Shown here piece by piece: positions 34,706 through 43,330 of a DNA stretch of 64,000 bases. Source of the DNA: Neisseria macacae ATCC 33926 (GTDB taxonomy: Bacteria > Pseudomonadota > Gammaproteobacteria > Burkholderiales > Neisseriaceae); the NCBI RefSeq assembly GCF_022749495.1, contig NZ_CP094241.1, positions 1,240,001 to 1,304,000 on the forward strand. Reading direction: 5' to 3'. The notes beneath the pieces were generated by a model, which was not told where the DNA came from, did no database searches, and worked only from the letters and a program-made list of their open reading frames with translations. The translations under genes and the position numbers were made by a program. The number at the start of each line of letters is the position of its first letter. The stretch's first letter is position 1.

Positions 34706-34807
34706 TTAATGAAAAGTACGATAAAAACTTCCCATTTCTAGTTTTCCATCTTCAGACAGTAATGAGAGTATGGAACTTAGTCCAATGGAAAATAGTATGG
34801 GTTTCAT
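34706..34807 (-). CDS. Possible 33-residue small protein
   Basis: A short frame starts MKPILFSIGLSSILSLLSED and is preceded by ACAAGGAGTAGGCATAATA, a good ribosome-binding site. The first 17 residues are hydrophobic. No homologue is known to me. It is the only coding-like signal in an otherwise AT-rich gap of about 350 bases. Confidence 0.3.
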   Translation of the reverse strand: MKPILFSIGLSSILSLLSEDGKLEMGSFYRTFH

Positions 34808-34935
34808 TATTATGCCTACTCCTTGTAAATATATAATCATATGTTCTGATTCTATTGTATGATAAGTAGCTGGTTGCTACCTAAAAAAGTTAAGCAGCAA
34901 AGGCAATTAATTATTTTACAAACAAAGGCATACAC

Positions 34936-35304
34936 ATGGATTTCGAGATTAAACTAGAAACTGACTTTAGGGACTGGTTGATGGCTGTAAGTCGGGAGAA
35001 TATCCCGCATGATCTTGCGGCCTGGTCGTTCGAGTTGGCCGAGCCTTACCAAATCACTCTAGTCGGTTCAACCTATTTCGACGAGAACGATAATGATTGG
35101 GCATGTCCGGATGACGATGATTTTCATCCTATGGCTGCTGAGCCCGACTTATCTGTGTTGTATGGTCAAAACTGGGAAATTGTATTGGAAACAGTCATTA
35201 AAATCGTGCGGAAACTGACAGTTGAATTGCCAGACCTCGCCGTTTTTCGAGTACCTCACATCGCAGCAGGATTTGTTGATGGTGATTTAGTGTTGATTCG
35301 TTGA
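34936..35304 (+). CDS. Unrecognised acidic protein, possibly immunity-like
   Basis: A 122-residue strongly acidic protein contains DENDNDWACPDDDDFHPM in the middle. It has no signal peptide or membrane segment. AAAGGCATACAC precedes the ATG. The family is not recognised. Its size and charge resemble immunity proteins, and a decayed coding fragment follows it, but no toxin is adjacent. A terminator made of inverted uptake sequences follows the stop. Confidence 0.6.
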   Translation: MDFEIKLETDFRDWLMAVSRENIPHDLAAWSFELAEPYQITLVGSTYFDENDNDWACPDDDDFHPMAAEPDLSVLYGQNWEIVLETVIKIVRKLTVELPDLAVFRVPHIAAGFVDGDLVLIR

Positions 35305-35343
35305 TTTCAGACGACCTTCCTTTCTTTTCAGGTCGTCTGAAAA
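35305..35343 (+). terminator. Terminator after the acidic protein gene
   Basis: TTTCAGACGACCT and AGGTCGTCTGAAAA are inverted around a pyrimidine-rich loop directly at the stop codon. Confidence 0.55.
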
Positions 35344-35379
35344 ATGAATTGTAGCCATATAAGCCGCACGAAATAAGCT

Positions 35380-35476
35380 GATCTGTCCGAGAAACAGGCG
35401 CGATTTTGGGTCGGCGGGTTTGACGATGAAAAAGAATGTACCGCAGGCAATGAAGTTTCTGTGATCGTATTATGAG
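35380..35476 (+). pseudogene. Decayed coding fragment
   Basis: A frame of about 31 codons reads ADLSEKQARFWVGGFDDEKE and ends VSVIVL with a stop at about 35476. It has no start codon with a ribosome-binding site. The composition is protein-like, and it may be the tail of a lost toxin or enzyme. The family is not recognised. Confidence 0.3.
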
Positions 35477-35494
35477 GAAGGCGTCCTATGACCA

Positions 35495-35932
35495 CTAAGT
35501 TGTTTTATTATTAAGCTGTGTTTCAATGAAATCAAAAATTTTCCTGTCAGCAGCATGATTCAAATCTAAGAATGATAAATATTGGCAGTTGCCATTCGGA
35601 CAGGGCAAAAATAAAAATTCATAAGCAATATCTTCTATATCTGTTATTATTAAATCATTAAATTGAAAATTAGTTGTTACCACATTTAACATATTGTTAT
35701 TTTTGATAGATTCCAGTTCTAAAAGATTATCAAATTCATCTTCTAAAATATTAGAATCCTCTCCGATAAGAATTATCCAGAATAAAGGATATTGTTTAAT
35801 CGATTCAAATAAATTATTGCAGTTTATTGTTTTTAGGAAGTTTTGACTGATTAAAGCCACGATAGGCTTATCTTTTTTTATTTTAATCTTTCTGAAATTC
35901 GAATCTAGATTTATATTCAGATAATCAATCAT
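35495..35932 (-). CDS. Unrecognised AT-rich protein, possibly immunity-like
   Basis: A 145-residue protein (MIDYLNINLDSNFRKIKIKK) is soluble, asparagine- and isoleucine-rich and very AT-rich. A cysteine pair lies in LPCPNGNCQYLSF. CAAAGGAGTAACTATA precedes the ATG, a clear ribosome-binding site. The family is not recognised. The gene stands alone between a decayed fragment and a repeat, as orphan immunity genes often do. Confidence 0.55.
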   Translation of the reverse strand: MIDYLNINLDSNFRKIKIKKDKPIVALISQNFLKTINCNNLFESIKQYPLFWIILIGEDSNILEDEFDNLLELESIKNNNMLNVVTTNFQFNDLIITDIEDIAYEFLFLPCPNGNCQYLSFLDLNHAADRKIFDFIETQLNNKTT

Positions 35933-36043
35933 TATAGTTACTCCTTTGAAGCAACGGAAATAATCCGCATCATCAGGCGGCAGCGTTCAAATGGCATGGA
36001 TATTGTTTTCACACATCCATATAGGCTGCACTTAATAAGCTTG

Positions 36044-36136
36044 GCGTAGGTCGGATTCTCGAATCCGACATTTTCCCGCAAGGGAAAACCCGCGCCGTTT
36101 CGGCAAAGATTGTCGGATACGAGTATCCGACCTACG
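36044..36136. repeat. Inverted neisserial intergenic repeat
   Basis: GCGTAGGTCGGATTC and GTATCCGACCTACGC lie at the ends of a block of about 90 bases, each end itself near-palindromic (GGATTCTCGAATCC, GGATACGAGTATCC). Shorter related pieces (GTCGGGCAT / ATGCCCGAC) occur near 3574-3594 and 7677-7698. Confidence 0.6.
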
Positions 36137-36149
36137 CGCTGCTGGGTTT

Positions 36150-36176
36150 TTCAGGTAGCCTTTGAGGCCGTCTGAA
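36150..36176. other. Foreign uptake sequences, left flank of the oxidoreductase gene
   Basis: TTCAGGTAGCCT (36150-36161, the complement of AGGCTACCTGAA) is followed by AGGCCGTCTGAA (36165-36176). The same order recurs at 37329-37355. AGGCTACCTGAA is the Eikenella-type dialect. Confidence 0.7.
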
Positions 36177-36212
36177 AATGTTTAAACCGTGTACGCGGCG
36201 GGGCGGCACACG

Positions 36213-37271
36213 CTACGGCTGCGGGCTTGCCGCCAAATCGAACACGCGCTGCTGGTGTTCGGCGGCGTAGGCGAAGTCGGGGACGGTGTGTGTGCCGTGG
36301 TGCAGGTCGTGCCAGACGGCGCGGTAGGTTTCGACCAGGCATTCGGCGGGGGTGCTGTGGGGCGGCAGGGTTTGGCTTTGGCCTTCGTGGATGATTTCGA
36401 TGGTGAGCGGTTCGTATTGGATGTGGCCGCTGTTGGCGGTGATGACGAGGCTGAGGTGTTCGCATTCGATTTGCATGGCCAGCCCGCTGCCGCCGCCGAG
36501 GTAAACCACGTCTGTGAGCGCGCCGTTGGTGTGGCGGGCTTGGTAGAGGACGTGGTCGGTGGCGGTGCGGCGGAGGGTTTGGCCGTTGTCTTTGCGGCGC
36601 ACTTGGGGGTGGAGGCAGGCGGTGAGGGCGCGTTCGAGGGGCGGGCGGCCGGTCAGCAGGTTGAGGGCGGCGAGCATGTGGGCGAACGGGATGGTGAGGG
36701 TGTTGACGCCGTTTTCCTGTTGCTGGGCATAGAGATAGCGCGGGTCGATGAGGGCACCGCCTGCGGGGTTGCTGCCGCGCACGGTGCAGCTGAGCAGGCG
36801 GCCGGTGGCGGGGTCATCGAGCAGGGCTTTGATTTTGCGCACGTAGGGGGAGGTGGGGGCTTGCAGGCCGATGAAGGTGCGGCAGCCGTATTTTTCGGCG
36901 GTTTGTTGCAGGGCGCGGGACTGTTCGGGCGTGGTGCCGAGCGGCCATTCGCAGTAGATGGCTTTGCCGTAGGGGGCGATTTGTTCTATAAGGGCTTGAT
37001 GTTGGGGGAGGCTGACGGCGACGACGATGAGGCCGATGTCGTCGCGGGCGGCGAGTTCGGCGGGGGTGTCGCTGTAAAACGGCACGCGGTATTTTTCGGC
37101 GGCGAGTTTGGCAGAAGCGGGGCTGCCGGCGGTGAGCCCTTTGATGGCGAACAGCTCGGGCAGGCGGGAGAGTGAGGGGTAGTGCGCCATCGACGCCCAG
37201 CCGCCGCCTGCGCTGAGGCCGATGATGCCGACGTTGACGGGTTGGGGGGCGGATGCGGAGGGGGCGGTCAT
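36213..37271 (-). CDS. Gfo/Idh/MocA family oxidoreductase
   Basis: This NAD(P)-dependent dehydrogenase family acts on sugars and related alcohols. The start ATG 37269-37271 (MTAPSASAPQPVNVGIIGLS) gives 352 residues. The Rossmann motif is VGIIGLSAGGGWASMAHYP. The family core EKYRVPFYSD, the YCEWPLGTTPEQSRAL segment (equivalent to the EKP motif, here EWP) and the C-terminal sheet domain follow. The gene is distinctly GC-rich. It stands alone, bounded on both sides by foreign uptake sequences. The substrate cannot be inferred. Confidence 0.88.
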   Translation of the reverse strand: MTAPSASAPQPVNVGIIGLSAGGGWASMAHYPSLSRLPELFAIKGLTAGSPASAKLAAEKYRVPFYSDTPAELAARDDIGLIVVAVSLPQHQALIEQIAPYGKAIYCEWPLGTTPEQSRALQQTAEKYGCRTFIGLQAPTSPYVRKIKALLDDPATGRLLSCTVRGSNPAGGALIDPRYLYAQQQENGVNTLTIPFAHMLAALNLLTGRPPLERALTACLHPQVRRKDNGQTLRRTATDHVLYQARHTNGALTDVVYLGGGSGLAMQIECEHLSLVITANSGHIQYEPLTIEIIHEGQSQTLPPHSTPAECLVETYRAVWHDLHHGTHTVPDFAYAAEHQQRVFDLAASPQP

Positions 37272-37328
37272 GTTAGTTTCCTTTGGGCGGGGATGGGGGT
37301 TGGCTTCGCAGAAACTCGGCAACTTGTT

Positions 37329-37368
37329 TTCAGGTAGCCTTTGAGGCCGTCTGAAAAGGCTACCTGAA
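37329..37368. other. Foreign uptake sequences, right flank of the oxidoreductase gene
   Basis: TTCAGGTAGCCT, AGGCCGTCTGAA and AGGCTACCTGAA follow one another within 40 bases. The outer two are inverted copies of the Eikenella-type dialect and could form a hairpin upstream of the gene. Confidence 0.7.
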
Positions 37369-37395
37369 AGCGTAGCTTCAACGCAGTTAAAATTA

Positions 37396-38109
37396 GGGGC
37401 TGACGTAGATTAGCCCTAAATTCCACACCAATCCCGCAGGATTTTAAGCTGTTGGGACGGTGTGCCGAAGTTAAATCGAAATTCGCATTCTTTCAAGAAC
37501 AGTGGGAAAGATTTGCGGTCAGTCCCGTTGTATTTGCGCAAGACGCGTTTCGCCTGATTCCAAAAATTCCCAATGCCGTTGATGTGGTTCTGACGGTCGG
37601 CAAACGCTTTGGAATGGTTGATGCGGTAATGGATAAAACCGCTTACGTCCGGCTTGTCATAGCTGCTCAGGCTGTCCGTGTAAACAATGCTGTCCGGCAT
37701 GATTTTCTTTTTGATGATAGGGAGTAACGTTTCAGACTTGGCATTATCCGCCACAACGGTATAGACCCGTCCGTTGCGTTTCAGAATGCCAAAGACAACC
37801 ACTTTTCCTGCCGCACCACGACCGCGTCTGCCTTTACGCCGTCCGCCGAAAATAGCTTTCGTCCAACTCGACAGAGCCCTCAAAAACCTCATCGGCAGCC
37901 AAGGCCAAATGATGGCTGATGATCATACGGATTTTGCGGTAGAACAGGATGGCGGAGTTGGGCTGAATGTCCAAAATATCGGCAGCGGAACGGGCGGTAA
38001 CTTGGAGTACAAAAAATTCAAGCAGTTTATTTTGAACTCTCTTGCTTAATTTACAATTGGTTATCTTCATTTTCGTAGCCTAGCATAACTACTAATCTAC
38101 GTCAGCCCC
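37396..38109. mobile_element. IS1016-like insertion sequence (IS1595 family), inactive
   Basis: Perfect 18-bp terminal repeats, GGGGCTGACGTAGATTAG at 37396-37413 and its complement at 38092-38109, enclose 714 bases with one frameshifted transposase gene on the minus strand. I saw no clear 8-bp target duplication. It lies between the oxidoreductase gene and uvrB. Confidence 0.88.
37416..38070 (-). pseudogene. IS1016-like transposase with a frameshift
   Basis: The first frame (38070 to about 37850) starts MKITNCKLSKRVQNKLLEFF and reaches GSVELDESYF. The rest continues in another frame as GGRRKGRRGRGAAGKVVVFG and ends LKILRDWCGI at 37416. The break falls at a run of four T in the minus strand (GCTATTTTCGG), where three would keep the frame. 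All catalytic blocks (DESYFGG, VYTDSLSSYD, HINGIGNFWNQAKR) are present across the two parts. It would be intact but for this base. Confidence 0.88.
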
Positions 38110-38157
38110 AAAAAGTTTATTTTCCATTTAATCCTCCAAAAAATCCATAAAAATTAA

Positions 38158-40185
38158 TCACTCTGCCCCAAACAACAACCCTTCCTTAATCCCCCGAATC
38201 CTATCCCGTAACACCGCCGCCTCTTCAAACTGCAAATCCCGAGCCGCCTGCTGCATGGCTTTTTCCAGTTTGGCGATTTCTTTAATCGCATCTTCTTCAT
38301 TGTGGATTTCGCCGACTTTGACCTTGTTTTTGCCTTTCAGACGACCTTTGCCGCTGTCTTCTTCGTGGTACACGCCGTCGATGATGTCTTTGACCTGTTT
38401 TTTAATTTGCTGCGGCACGATGCCGTGTTCTTCGTTGAATTTCATCTGTTTTTCGCGGCGGCGTTCGGTTTCGTCGATGGCGGCTTTCATGGAGTCGGTG
38501 ATTTTGTCGGCGTACAGGATGGCGACGCCGTTCACGTTGCGCGCGGCGCGGCCTATGGTTTGAATCAGGCTGCGGTGGGAGCGCAGGAAGCCTTCTTTGT
38601 CGGCGTCGAGGATGGCGACGAGGGAGACTTCGGGGATGTCCAAGCCTTCGCGCAAGAGGTTGATGCCGACGAGTACGTCAAACAGGCCGAGCCGTAAATC
38701 TCTAATAATTTCAACGCGCTCGACGGTGTCGATGTCGCTGTGCAGGTAGCGCACTTTGATGCCGAGTTCGCTGTAATAGTCGGTGAGTTGCTCCGCCATG
38801 CGTTTGGTGAGGGTGGTAACGAGTACGCGTTCGCCTTTTTGGATGCGGTTGTTGATTTCGCTCATTAAGTCATCGACTTGGGTGGCGACGGGGCGGATGA
38901 TGATTTGGGGGTCGACCAGCCCTGTGGGGCGGACGACTTGTTCGACCACTTGTCCGGCGTGTTCTTCTTCGTATTTGGCGGGGGTGGCAGAAACGAAGAC
39001 GGTTTGCGGCATGACTTTTTCAAATTCGTGGAATTTGAGCGGGCGGTTGTCGCGGGCGGAAGGCAGGCGGAAGCCGTAGTCGACGAGGTTTTGCTTGCGC
39101 GATGCGTCGCCTTTGTACATGCCGCCGATTTGGGTAACGGTAACGTGGCTTTCGTCGATGAACATGATGGCGTTGTCGGGCAGGTAGTCCATCAGCGTGG
39201 GCGGCGGTTCGCCTTCTTTTTTGCCGGAGAAGTGGCGGGAGTAGTTTTCGATGCCTTTGCAGAAGCCCATTTCGTAGAGCATTTCGAGGTCGAAGCGGGT
39301 GCGCTGTTCGATGCGTTGTTGTTCGACGGGGCGTTGTTCGCGGGCGAAAAATTCGATACGTTCGCGCAATTCTTCTTTGATGGATTCGCAGGCACGCAAG
39401 ACGGTGTCGCGCGGGGTAACGTAGTGGCTGGACGGGAAGACGGTGTAGCGGCCGACGCGCTGGTGCAGGCTGCCTGAAAGCGGGTCGAACATATCGAGGC
39501 GGTCGATTTCGTCGTCAAACAGGCTGATGCGCAAGGCGTTTTCGGAGCTTTCGGCGGGGTACACGTCAATCACGTCGCCGCGCACGCGGAAGCTGCCGCG
39601 TTTGAAGTCCAAATCGCCGCGTTCGTACTGCATGGAAACGAGCGTGGCGATGATGTCGCGTTGCTCGATGGTGTCGCCTTCTTTGACGGACAACACCATT
39701 TGTTGATACTCGGTCGGGTCGCCGATACCGTAAATGGCGGACACGGTGGCGACGATAATCACGTCGTCGCGCGTCATCAGGTTTTTGGTGGCGGAAAGGC
39801 GCATCTGCTCGATGTGTTCGTTGATCGCGCTGTCTTTTTCGATGAACAGGTCGCGGCTGGGTACATAGGCTTCGGGCTGGTAATAGTCGTAGTAGGAGAC
39901 GAAATATTCCACCGCGTTTTCGGGGAAAAACTCGCGCATTTCGGCGTAAAGCTGGGCGGCAAGGGTTTTGTTGTGCGCCATGATGATGGCGGGGCGGCCG
40001 CTTTGGGCGATGACGTTCGCCATGGTGTAGGTTTTGCCCGAACCGGTTACGCCGAGCAGGGTTTGATAGGCCAGGCCGTCTGAAAGCCCTTCGAGCAGAC
40101 CAGCAATGGCGGTGGGCTGGTCACCGGCGGGGGGGAAGGGTTGGTGGAGTTTGAAGGGGGAATCGGGGTATTGGATGACTTCCAT
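38158..40185 (-). CDS. uvrB: Excinuclease ABC subunit B
   Basis: UvrB verifies DNA damage in nucleotide excision repair. The protein has 675 residues, full length. Walker A is LLGVTGSGKTYTM at residues 44-54. The beta-hairpin region reads YFVSYYDYYQPEAYVPSRDL. Helicase motifs DESHVT, LREGLDIPEVSLVAILDAD and QTIGRAARN follow. The C-terminal UVR domain (KLEKAMQQAARDLQFEEAA) binds UvrC. It is convergent with no neighbour and has an inverted-uptake hairpin upstream. Confidence 0.98.
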   Translation of the reverse strand: MEVIQYPDSPFKLHQPFPPAGDQPTAIAGLLEGLSDGLAYQTLLGVTGSGKTYTMANVIAQSGRPAIIMAHNKTLAAQLYAEMREFFPENAVEYFVSYYDYYQPEAYVPSRDLFIEKDSAINEHIEQMRLSATKNLMTRDDVIIVATVSAIYGIGDPTEYQQMVLSVKEGDTIEQRDIIATLVSMQYERGDLDFKRGSFRVRGDVIDVYPAESSENALRISLFDDEIDRLDMFDPLSGSLHQRVGRYTVFPSSHYVTPRDTVLRACESIKEELRERIEFFAREQRPVEQQRIEQRTRFDLEMLYEMGFCKGIENYSRHFSGKKEGEPPPTLMDYLPDNAIMFIDESHVTVTQIGGMYKGDASRKQNLVDYGFRLPSARDNRPLKFHEFEKVMPQTVFVSATPAKYEEEHAGQVVEQVVRPTGLVDPQIIIRPVATQVDDLMSEINNRIQKGERVLVTTLTKRMAEQLTDYYSELGIKVRYLHSDIDTVERVEIIRDLRLGLFDVLVGINLLREGLDIPEVSLVAILDADKEGFLRSHRSLIQTIGRAARNVNGVAILYADKITDSMKAAIDETERRREKQMKFNEEHGIVPQQIKKQVKDIIDGVYHEEDSGKGRLKGKNKVKVGEIHNEEDAIKEIAKLEKAMQQAARDLQFEEAAVLRDRIRGIKEGLLFGAE

Positions 40186-40227
40186 ATTGCCGCCTGTTTT
40201 CGGTTCGGGGAAAAGGGAAATTATAGC

Positions 40228-40259
40228 AAAAAGGTCGTCTGAAGATTTTCAGACGACCT
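40228..40259. terminator. Uptake-sequence hairpin between uvrB and dnaB
   Basis: AAAAGGTCGTCTGAAGA pairs with TTTTCAGACGACCT. It lies between two divergent genes, so its role as terminator is uncertain; it may simply be a paired uptake site. Confidence 0.45.
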
Positions 40260-40321
40260 ATCTATTTCTTGATGGTAGGCAAGTCGGAACAAAGGTAATG
40301 CCAACCCGATTTCCACTACGC

Positions 40322-40327
40322 TATAAT
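40322..40327 (+). promoter_or_regulatory. -10 box of dnaB
   Basis: TACGCTATAATAGCGG contains a perfect TATAAT 35 bases before the dnaB start. A good -35 hexamer is not evident. Confidence 0.5.
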
Positions 40328-40361
40328 AGCGGATTCCCATTTTAGCCTAAGAGCAACTGCC

Positions 40362-41768
40362 ATGAACGATTATCCCGATACGTCGTCTGAAGACCGCGAA
40401 GTCAGCGCGTTGTCGCTGCCGCCGCATTCTATGGAGGCGGAGCAATCCGTTTTGGGTGGACTTTTGCTCGAGAATTCGGCTTGGGACAGAATCGCCGATG
40501 TGGTTACCGGTGAAGACTTCTACCGACACGAACACCGCCTGATTTTCCGCGCCATCGCCAATCTGATTAACGAAAGCCGTCCTGCCGACGTGATTACCGT
40601 TCAAGAGAGTTTGGAGCGCAATGAGGAACTAGAGGCGGCGGGCGGATTCAATTACCTGATTACTTTGGCGCAAAACACGCCGTCTGCTGCGAATATCCGC
40701 CGCTATGCCGAAATCGTGCGTGAGCGTTCCATCATGCGTCAGCTTGCCGAAGTCGGTACCGAAATCGCTCGTAGCGCCTACAATCCGCAAGGCAGGGATG
40801 CGGGGCAGCTTTTGGATGAAGCGGAAAACAAGGTGTTCCAAATTGCGGAAAGTACCGCCAAGTCCAAACAGGGCTTTCTCGAAATGCCTGCGCTTTTGAA
40901 AGAAGTGGTCGAGCGCATCGACATGCTTTATTCACGCGACAATCCCGATGAAGTGACCGGTGTGTCAACAGGGTTTATCGACTTGGATAAAAAAACCTCA
41001 GGTCTCCAGCCGGGCGATTTGATTATTGTGGCAGGTCGTCCGTCTATGGGTAAAACTGCCTTTTCCATCAATATCGCGGAACACGTTGCCGTAGAGGGCA
41101 AGCTGCCTGTCGCCGTATTTTCGATGGAGATGGGCGGCGCGCAATTGGTGATGCGTATGCTGGGTTCGGTGGGCAGGCTTGATCAGAGCGTTTTGAAAAC
41201 AGGCAGATTGGAAGATGAACACTGGGGTCGTCTGAATGAAGCTGTGGTCAAGCTTTCCGATGCGCCTATGTATATTGATGAAACACCGGGCTTGACCGCG
41301 CTCGAATTGCGCGCCCGCGCCCGCCGTCTTGCACGCCAGTTCAACGGAAAATTGGGCTTAATCGTGATTGACTACCTGCAATTGATGGCAGGCTCAGGCC
41401 GTTCGGACAACCGCGCCTCTGAACTCGGCGAAATTTCGCGTTCCCTCAAAGCCTTGGCGAAGGAGCTGCAAGTTCCCGTCATTGCTTTGTCGCAGTTGAG
41501 CCGTACCGTAGAGCAGCGTACCGACAAGCGCCCAATGATGTCCGACTTGCGGGAGTCCGGTGCCATCGAGCAGGATGCCGACCTGATTATGTTTATGTAC
41601 CGCGACGAATACTATAACCAAGAATCGCCCATGAAAGGCCTTGCGGAATGTATTATCGGTAAACACCGTAACGGTCCTGTCGGGAAAGTATTCCTCACTT
41701 GGATGGGACAATTTACCAAATTCGACAATGCAGCCTACGTACCCGAATCCGCATTGATGGAAGATTGA
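40362..41768 (+). CDS. dnaB: Replicative DNA helicase
   Basis: DnaB unwinds DNA ahead of the replication fork. The protein has 468 residues with no intein. The N-terminal domain reads PPHSMEAEQSVLGGLLLEN. The RecA-like core has Walker A in VAGRPSMGKTAFSINI (near residue 225), Walker B IVIDYLQLM and the conserved ALSQLSRTVEQR. The C-terminus is complete. It is followed on the same strand by the minor pilin genes, the order known in meningococcus. Confidence 0.98.
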   Translation: MNDYPDTSSEDREVSALSLPPHSMEAEQSVLGGLLLENSAWDRIADVVTGEDFYRHEHRLIFRAIANLINESRPADVITVQESLERNEELEAAGGFNYLITLAQNTPSAANIRRYAEIVRERSIMRQLAEVGTEIARSAYNPQGRDAGQLLDEAENKVFQIAESTAKSKQGFLEMPALLKEVVERIDMLYSRDNPDEVTGVSTGFIDLDKKTSGLQPGDLIIVAGRPSMGKTAFSINIAEHVAVEGKLPVAVFSMEMGGAQLVMRMLGSVGRLDQSVLKTGRLEDEHWGRLNEAVVKLSDAPMYIDETPGLTALELRARARRLARQFNGKLGLIVIDYLQLMAGSGRSDNRASELGEISRSLKALAKELQVPVIALSQLSRTVEQRTDKRPMMSDLRESGAIEQDADLIMFMYRDEYYNQESPMKGLAECIIGKHRNGPVGKVFLTWMGQFTKFDNAAYVPESALMED

Positions 41769-41925
41769 GACAAATCAGCCTAAAAACCAAGCAAATTTCA
41801 TATTTTATTAGGCAATTCATCCCAATATCGTTTAGAATGAGCCAAACCGCATAATTACCGGCGATAAAAACATTCTAAGCCGGATGATAAAACACATTAC
41901 TTAACTCTAGACGTTTTTACTACTC

Positions 41926-42612
41926 ATGTACGCACAACAAAAAGGTTTTACCTTAATCGAATTGTTGGTCGTGATCGCTATTACCGCCATCATGGCCACT
42001 ATCGCCCTTCCCAATATGAGCGAATGGATTGCCTCCCGCCGCGCTGCCAGTCAGGCAGAGCAGGTGGCAAACCTCTTGCGTTTCGCACGAGCCGAAGCAG
42101 TCCGCCTCAATCTCCCTGTCTATGTCTGTCCCGTGCAAATCAGAAAAAACGGGATTCCAGATAATAAATGTGATACCAAATACAATCAAAGTGGCATCTT
42201 GGCCTATGCTGATAAGAGTGGTGATGTTAACTACAATGATGATAGGGCGGATATTTTCCTGCGCACTATTGTCTTGAACGCTAAGGATGCGAATAAAGTC
42301 ACCTATCAATTTGACCATGTCAAATTCGGTGGCAAAGACTCTGATTCACAGCCTGTTTTCTTCGCATTCCAGCCGAACGGTACTTTTGGCTATTCTGTCA
42401 ATAAACCCAGTAAAAAAACAAATTTTACCTACTCGGACGGCTATATCAAAATCAGCATGACCGATTCCGCCGCAACCACAGAAAGTACCAAAAAGTCTCG
42501 TGCCAGCATTGTGTTGGTCGACAGTAGCGGACGAGTGGAAATCTGCGCCAAGTCAGATTCACGCCCTCTCTGCCAATATTCTGAACCTCAAAATTCTGAA
42601 TCACAAAACTAA
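41926..42612 (+). CDS. pilH: Minor pilin PilH (FimT/GspH type)
   Basis: This is a type IV pilus minor pilin that helps start pilus assembly. The 228-residue prepilin has a short leader MYAQQKG and the cleavage motif G-FTLIELLVVIAITAIMATIAL, with the conserved glutamate at +5. A GspH-like globular domain follows, starting SEWIASRRAASQAEQVANLL. The position right after dnaB and before pilI is as in N. meningitidis. The C-terminal tail is rich in S, Q and E. Confidence 0.93.
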   Translation: MYAQQKGFTLIELLVVIAITAIMATIALPNMSEWIASRRAASQAEQVANLLRFARAEAVRLNLPVYVCPVQIRKNGIPDNKCDTKYNQSGILAYADKSGDVNYNDDRADIFLRTIVLNAKDANKVTYQFDHVKFGGKDSDSQPVFFAFQPNGTFGYSVNKPSKKTNFTYSDGYIKISMTDSAATTESTKKSRASIVLVDSSGRVEICAKSDSRPLCQYSEPQNSESQN

Positions 42613-42625
42613 AAAACGCTATCCT

Positions 42626-43330
42626 ATGAAATACATGACATTACATACAAAAGGTCGTCTGAAAACGAACGGATCGAGTTTCGCCAAAACGAGATCGGTA
42701 AGTTCCTCTAAGCCATATCAATCAGGCATGACTTTAATTGAAGTTTTGGTCGCCATGTTTGTCCTCGCAATCGGCGTTCTCGCCCTGCTCGCCATCCAGT
42801 TGCGTACCGTTTCCAGCGTGCGCGAAGCGGAAGGACAGACTATCGTATCGCAACTTACTCAAAATTTGGTTGAAGGGATGCTGATTAATCCTAGACTTGA
42901 AAAATGCGATACTCATCAAACGGGAGCTACCAAGAGTGGGCGCGATAGAGGGTGGTGTAAGAATTATAAGGATTATTACACCACATACGGTGATTCCTCT
43001 ACTGAGCCATTGAAAAAAGGACCGCTGAAAGAGGAAGAGAGTATGAAAAAAGAAGAGTTGGCTAAAGCACAGCTTGGTAAATTTCATGATGAACTGAAAG
43101 CAGCTCTTCCTGACTCTGCGTTCTACTATTCAGTATGTCAAGATAGTTTGAATAAGGAGCCTACTTATGACGGGGCTTTTTACGAAAATTGCGATAAAAA
43201 AGCAGGTGCTGATACCGTTATCAAAGTATTATGGCTTAAAGATTTGGAAGGCGGTAAAGCCGCAAGTGATGTCAAAACATATGAAGATTCCATCATTTAC
43301 ACCTACCAAGTACGCGTAAGGGAAAAATAA
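42626..43330 (+). CDS. pilI: Minor pilin PilI (PilV type)
   Basis: The chosen start ATG 42626 gives 234 residues; the longer frame from 42500 overlaps pilH and is not needed. The prepilin motif G-MTLIEVLVAMFVLAIGVLA begins after an unusually long leader of 34 residues. That leader contains an in-frame uptake sequence (42652-42663) read as KGRLKTN. The globular part includes EAEGQTIVSQLTQNLVEGM and paired cysteines. The stop overlaps the start of pilJ by one base. It acts with PilH, PilJ and PilK as the tip-priming complex. Confidence 0.9.
   Translation: MKYMTLHTKGRLKTNGSSFAKTRSVSSSKPYQSGMTLIEVLVAMFVLAIGVLALLAIQLRTVSSVREAEGQTIVSQLTQNLVEGMLINPRLEKCDTHQTGATKSGRDRGWCKNYKDYYTTYGDSSTEPLKKGPLKEEESMKKEELAKAQLGKFHDELKAALPDSAFYYSVCQDSLNKEPTYDGAFYENCDKKAGADTVIKVLWLKDLEGGKAASDVKTYEDSIIYTYQVRVREK

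Noticed and set aside
37396..38109. Programmed frameshift in the IS1016-like transposase
   Set aside because: Related elements encode the transposase in a single frame as far as I know, so a plain mutation is the simpler reading.
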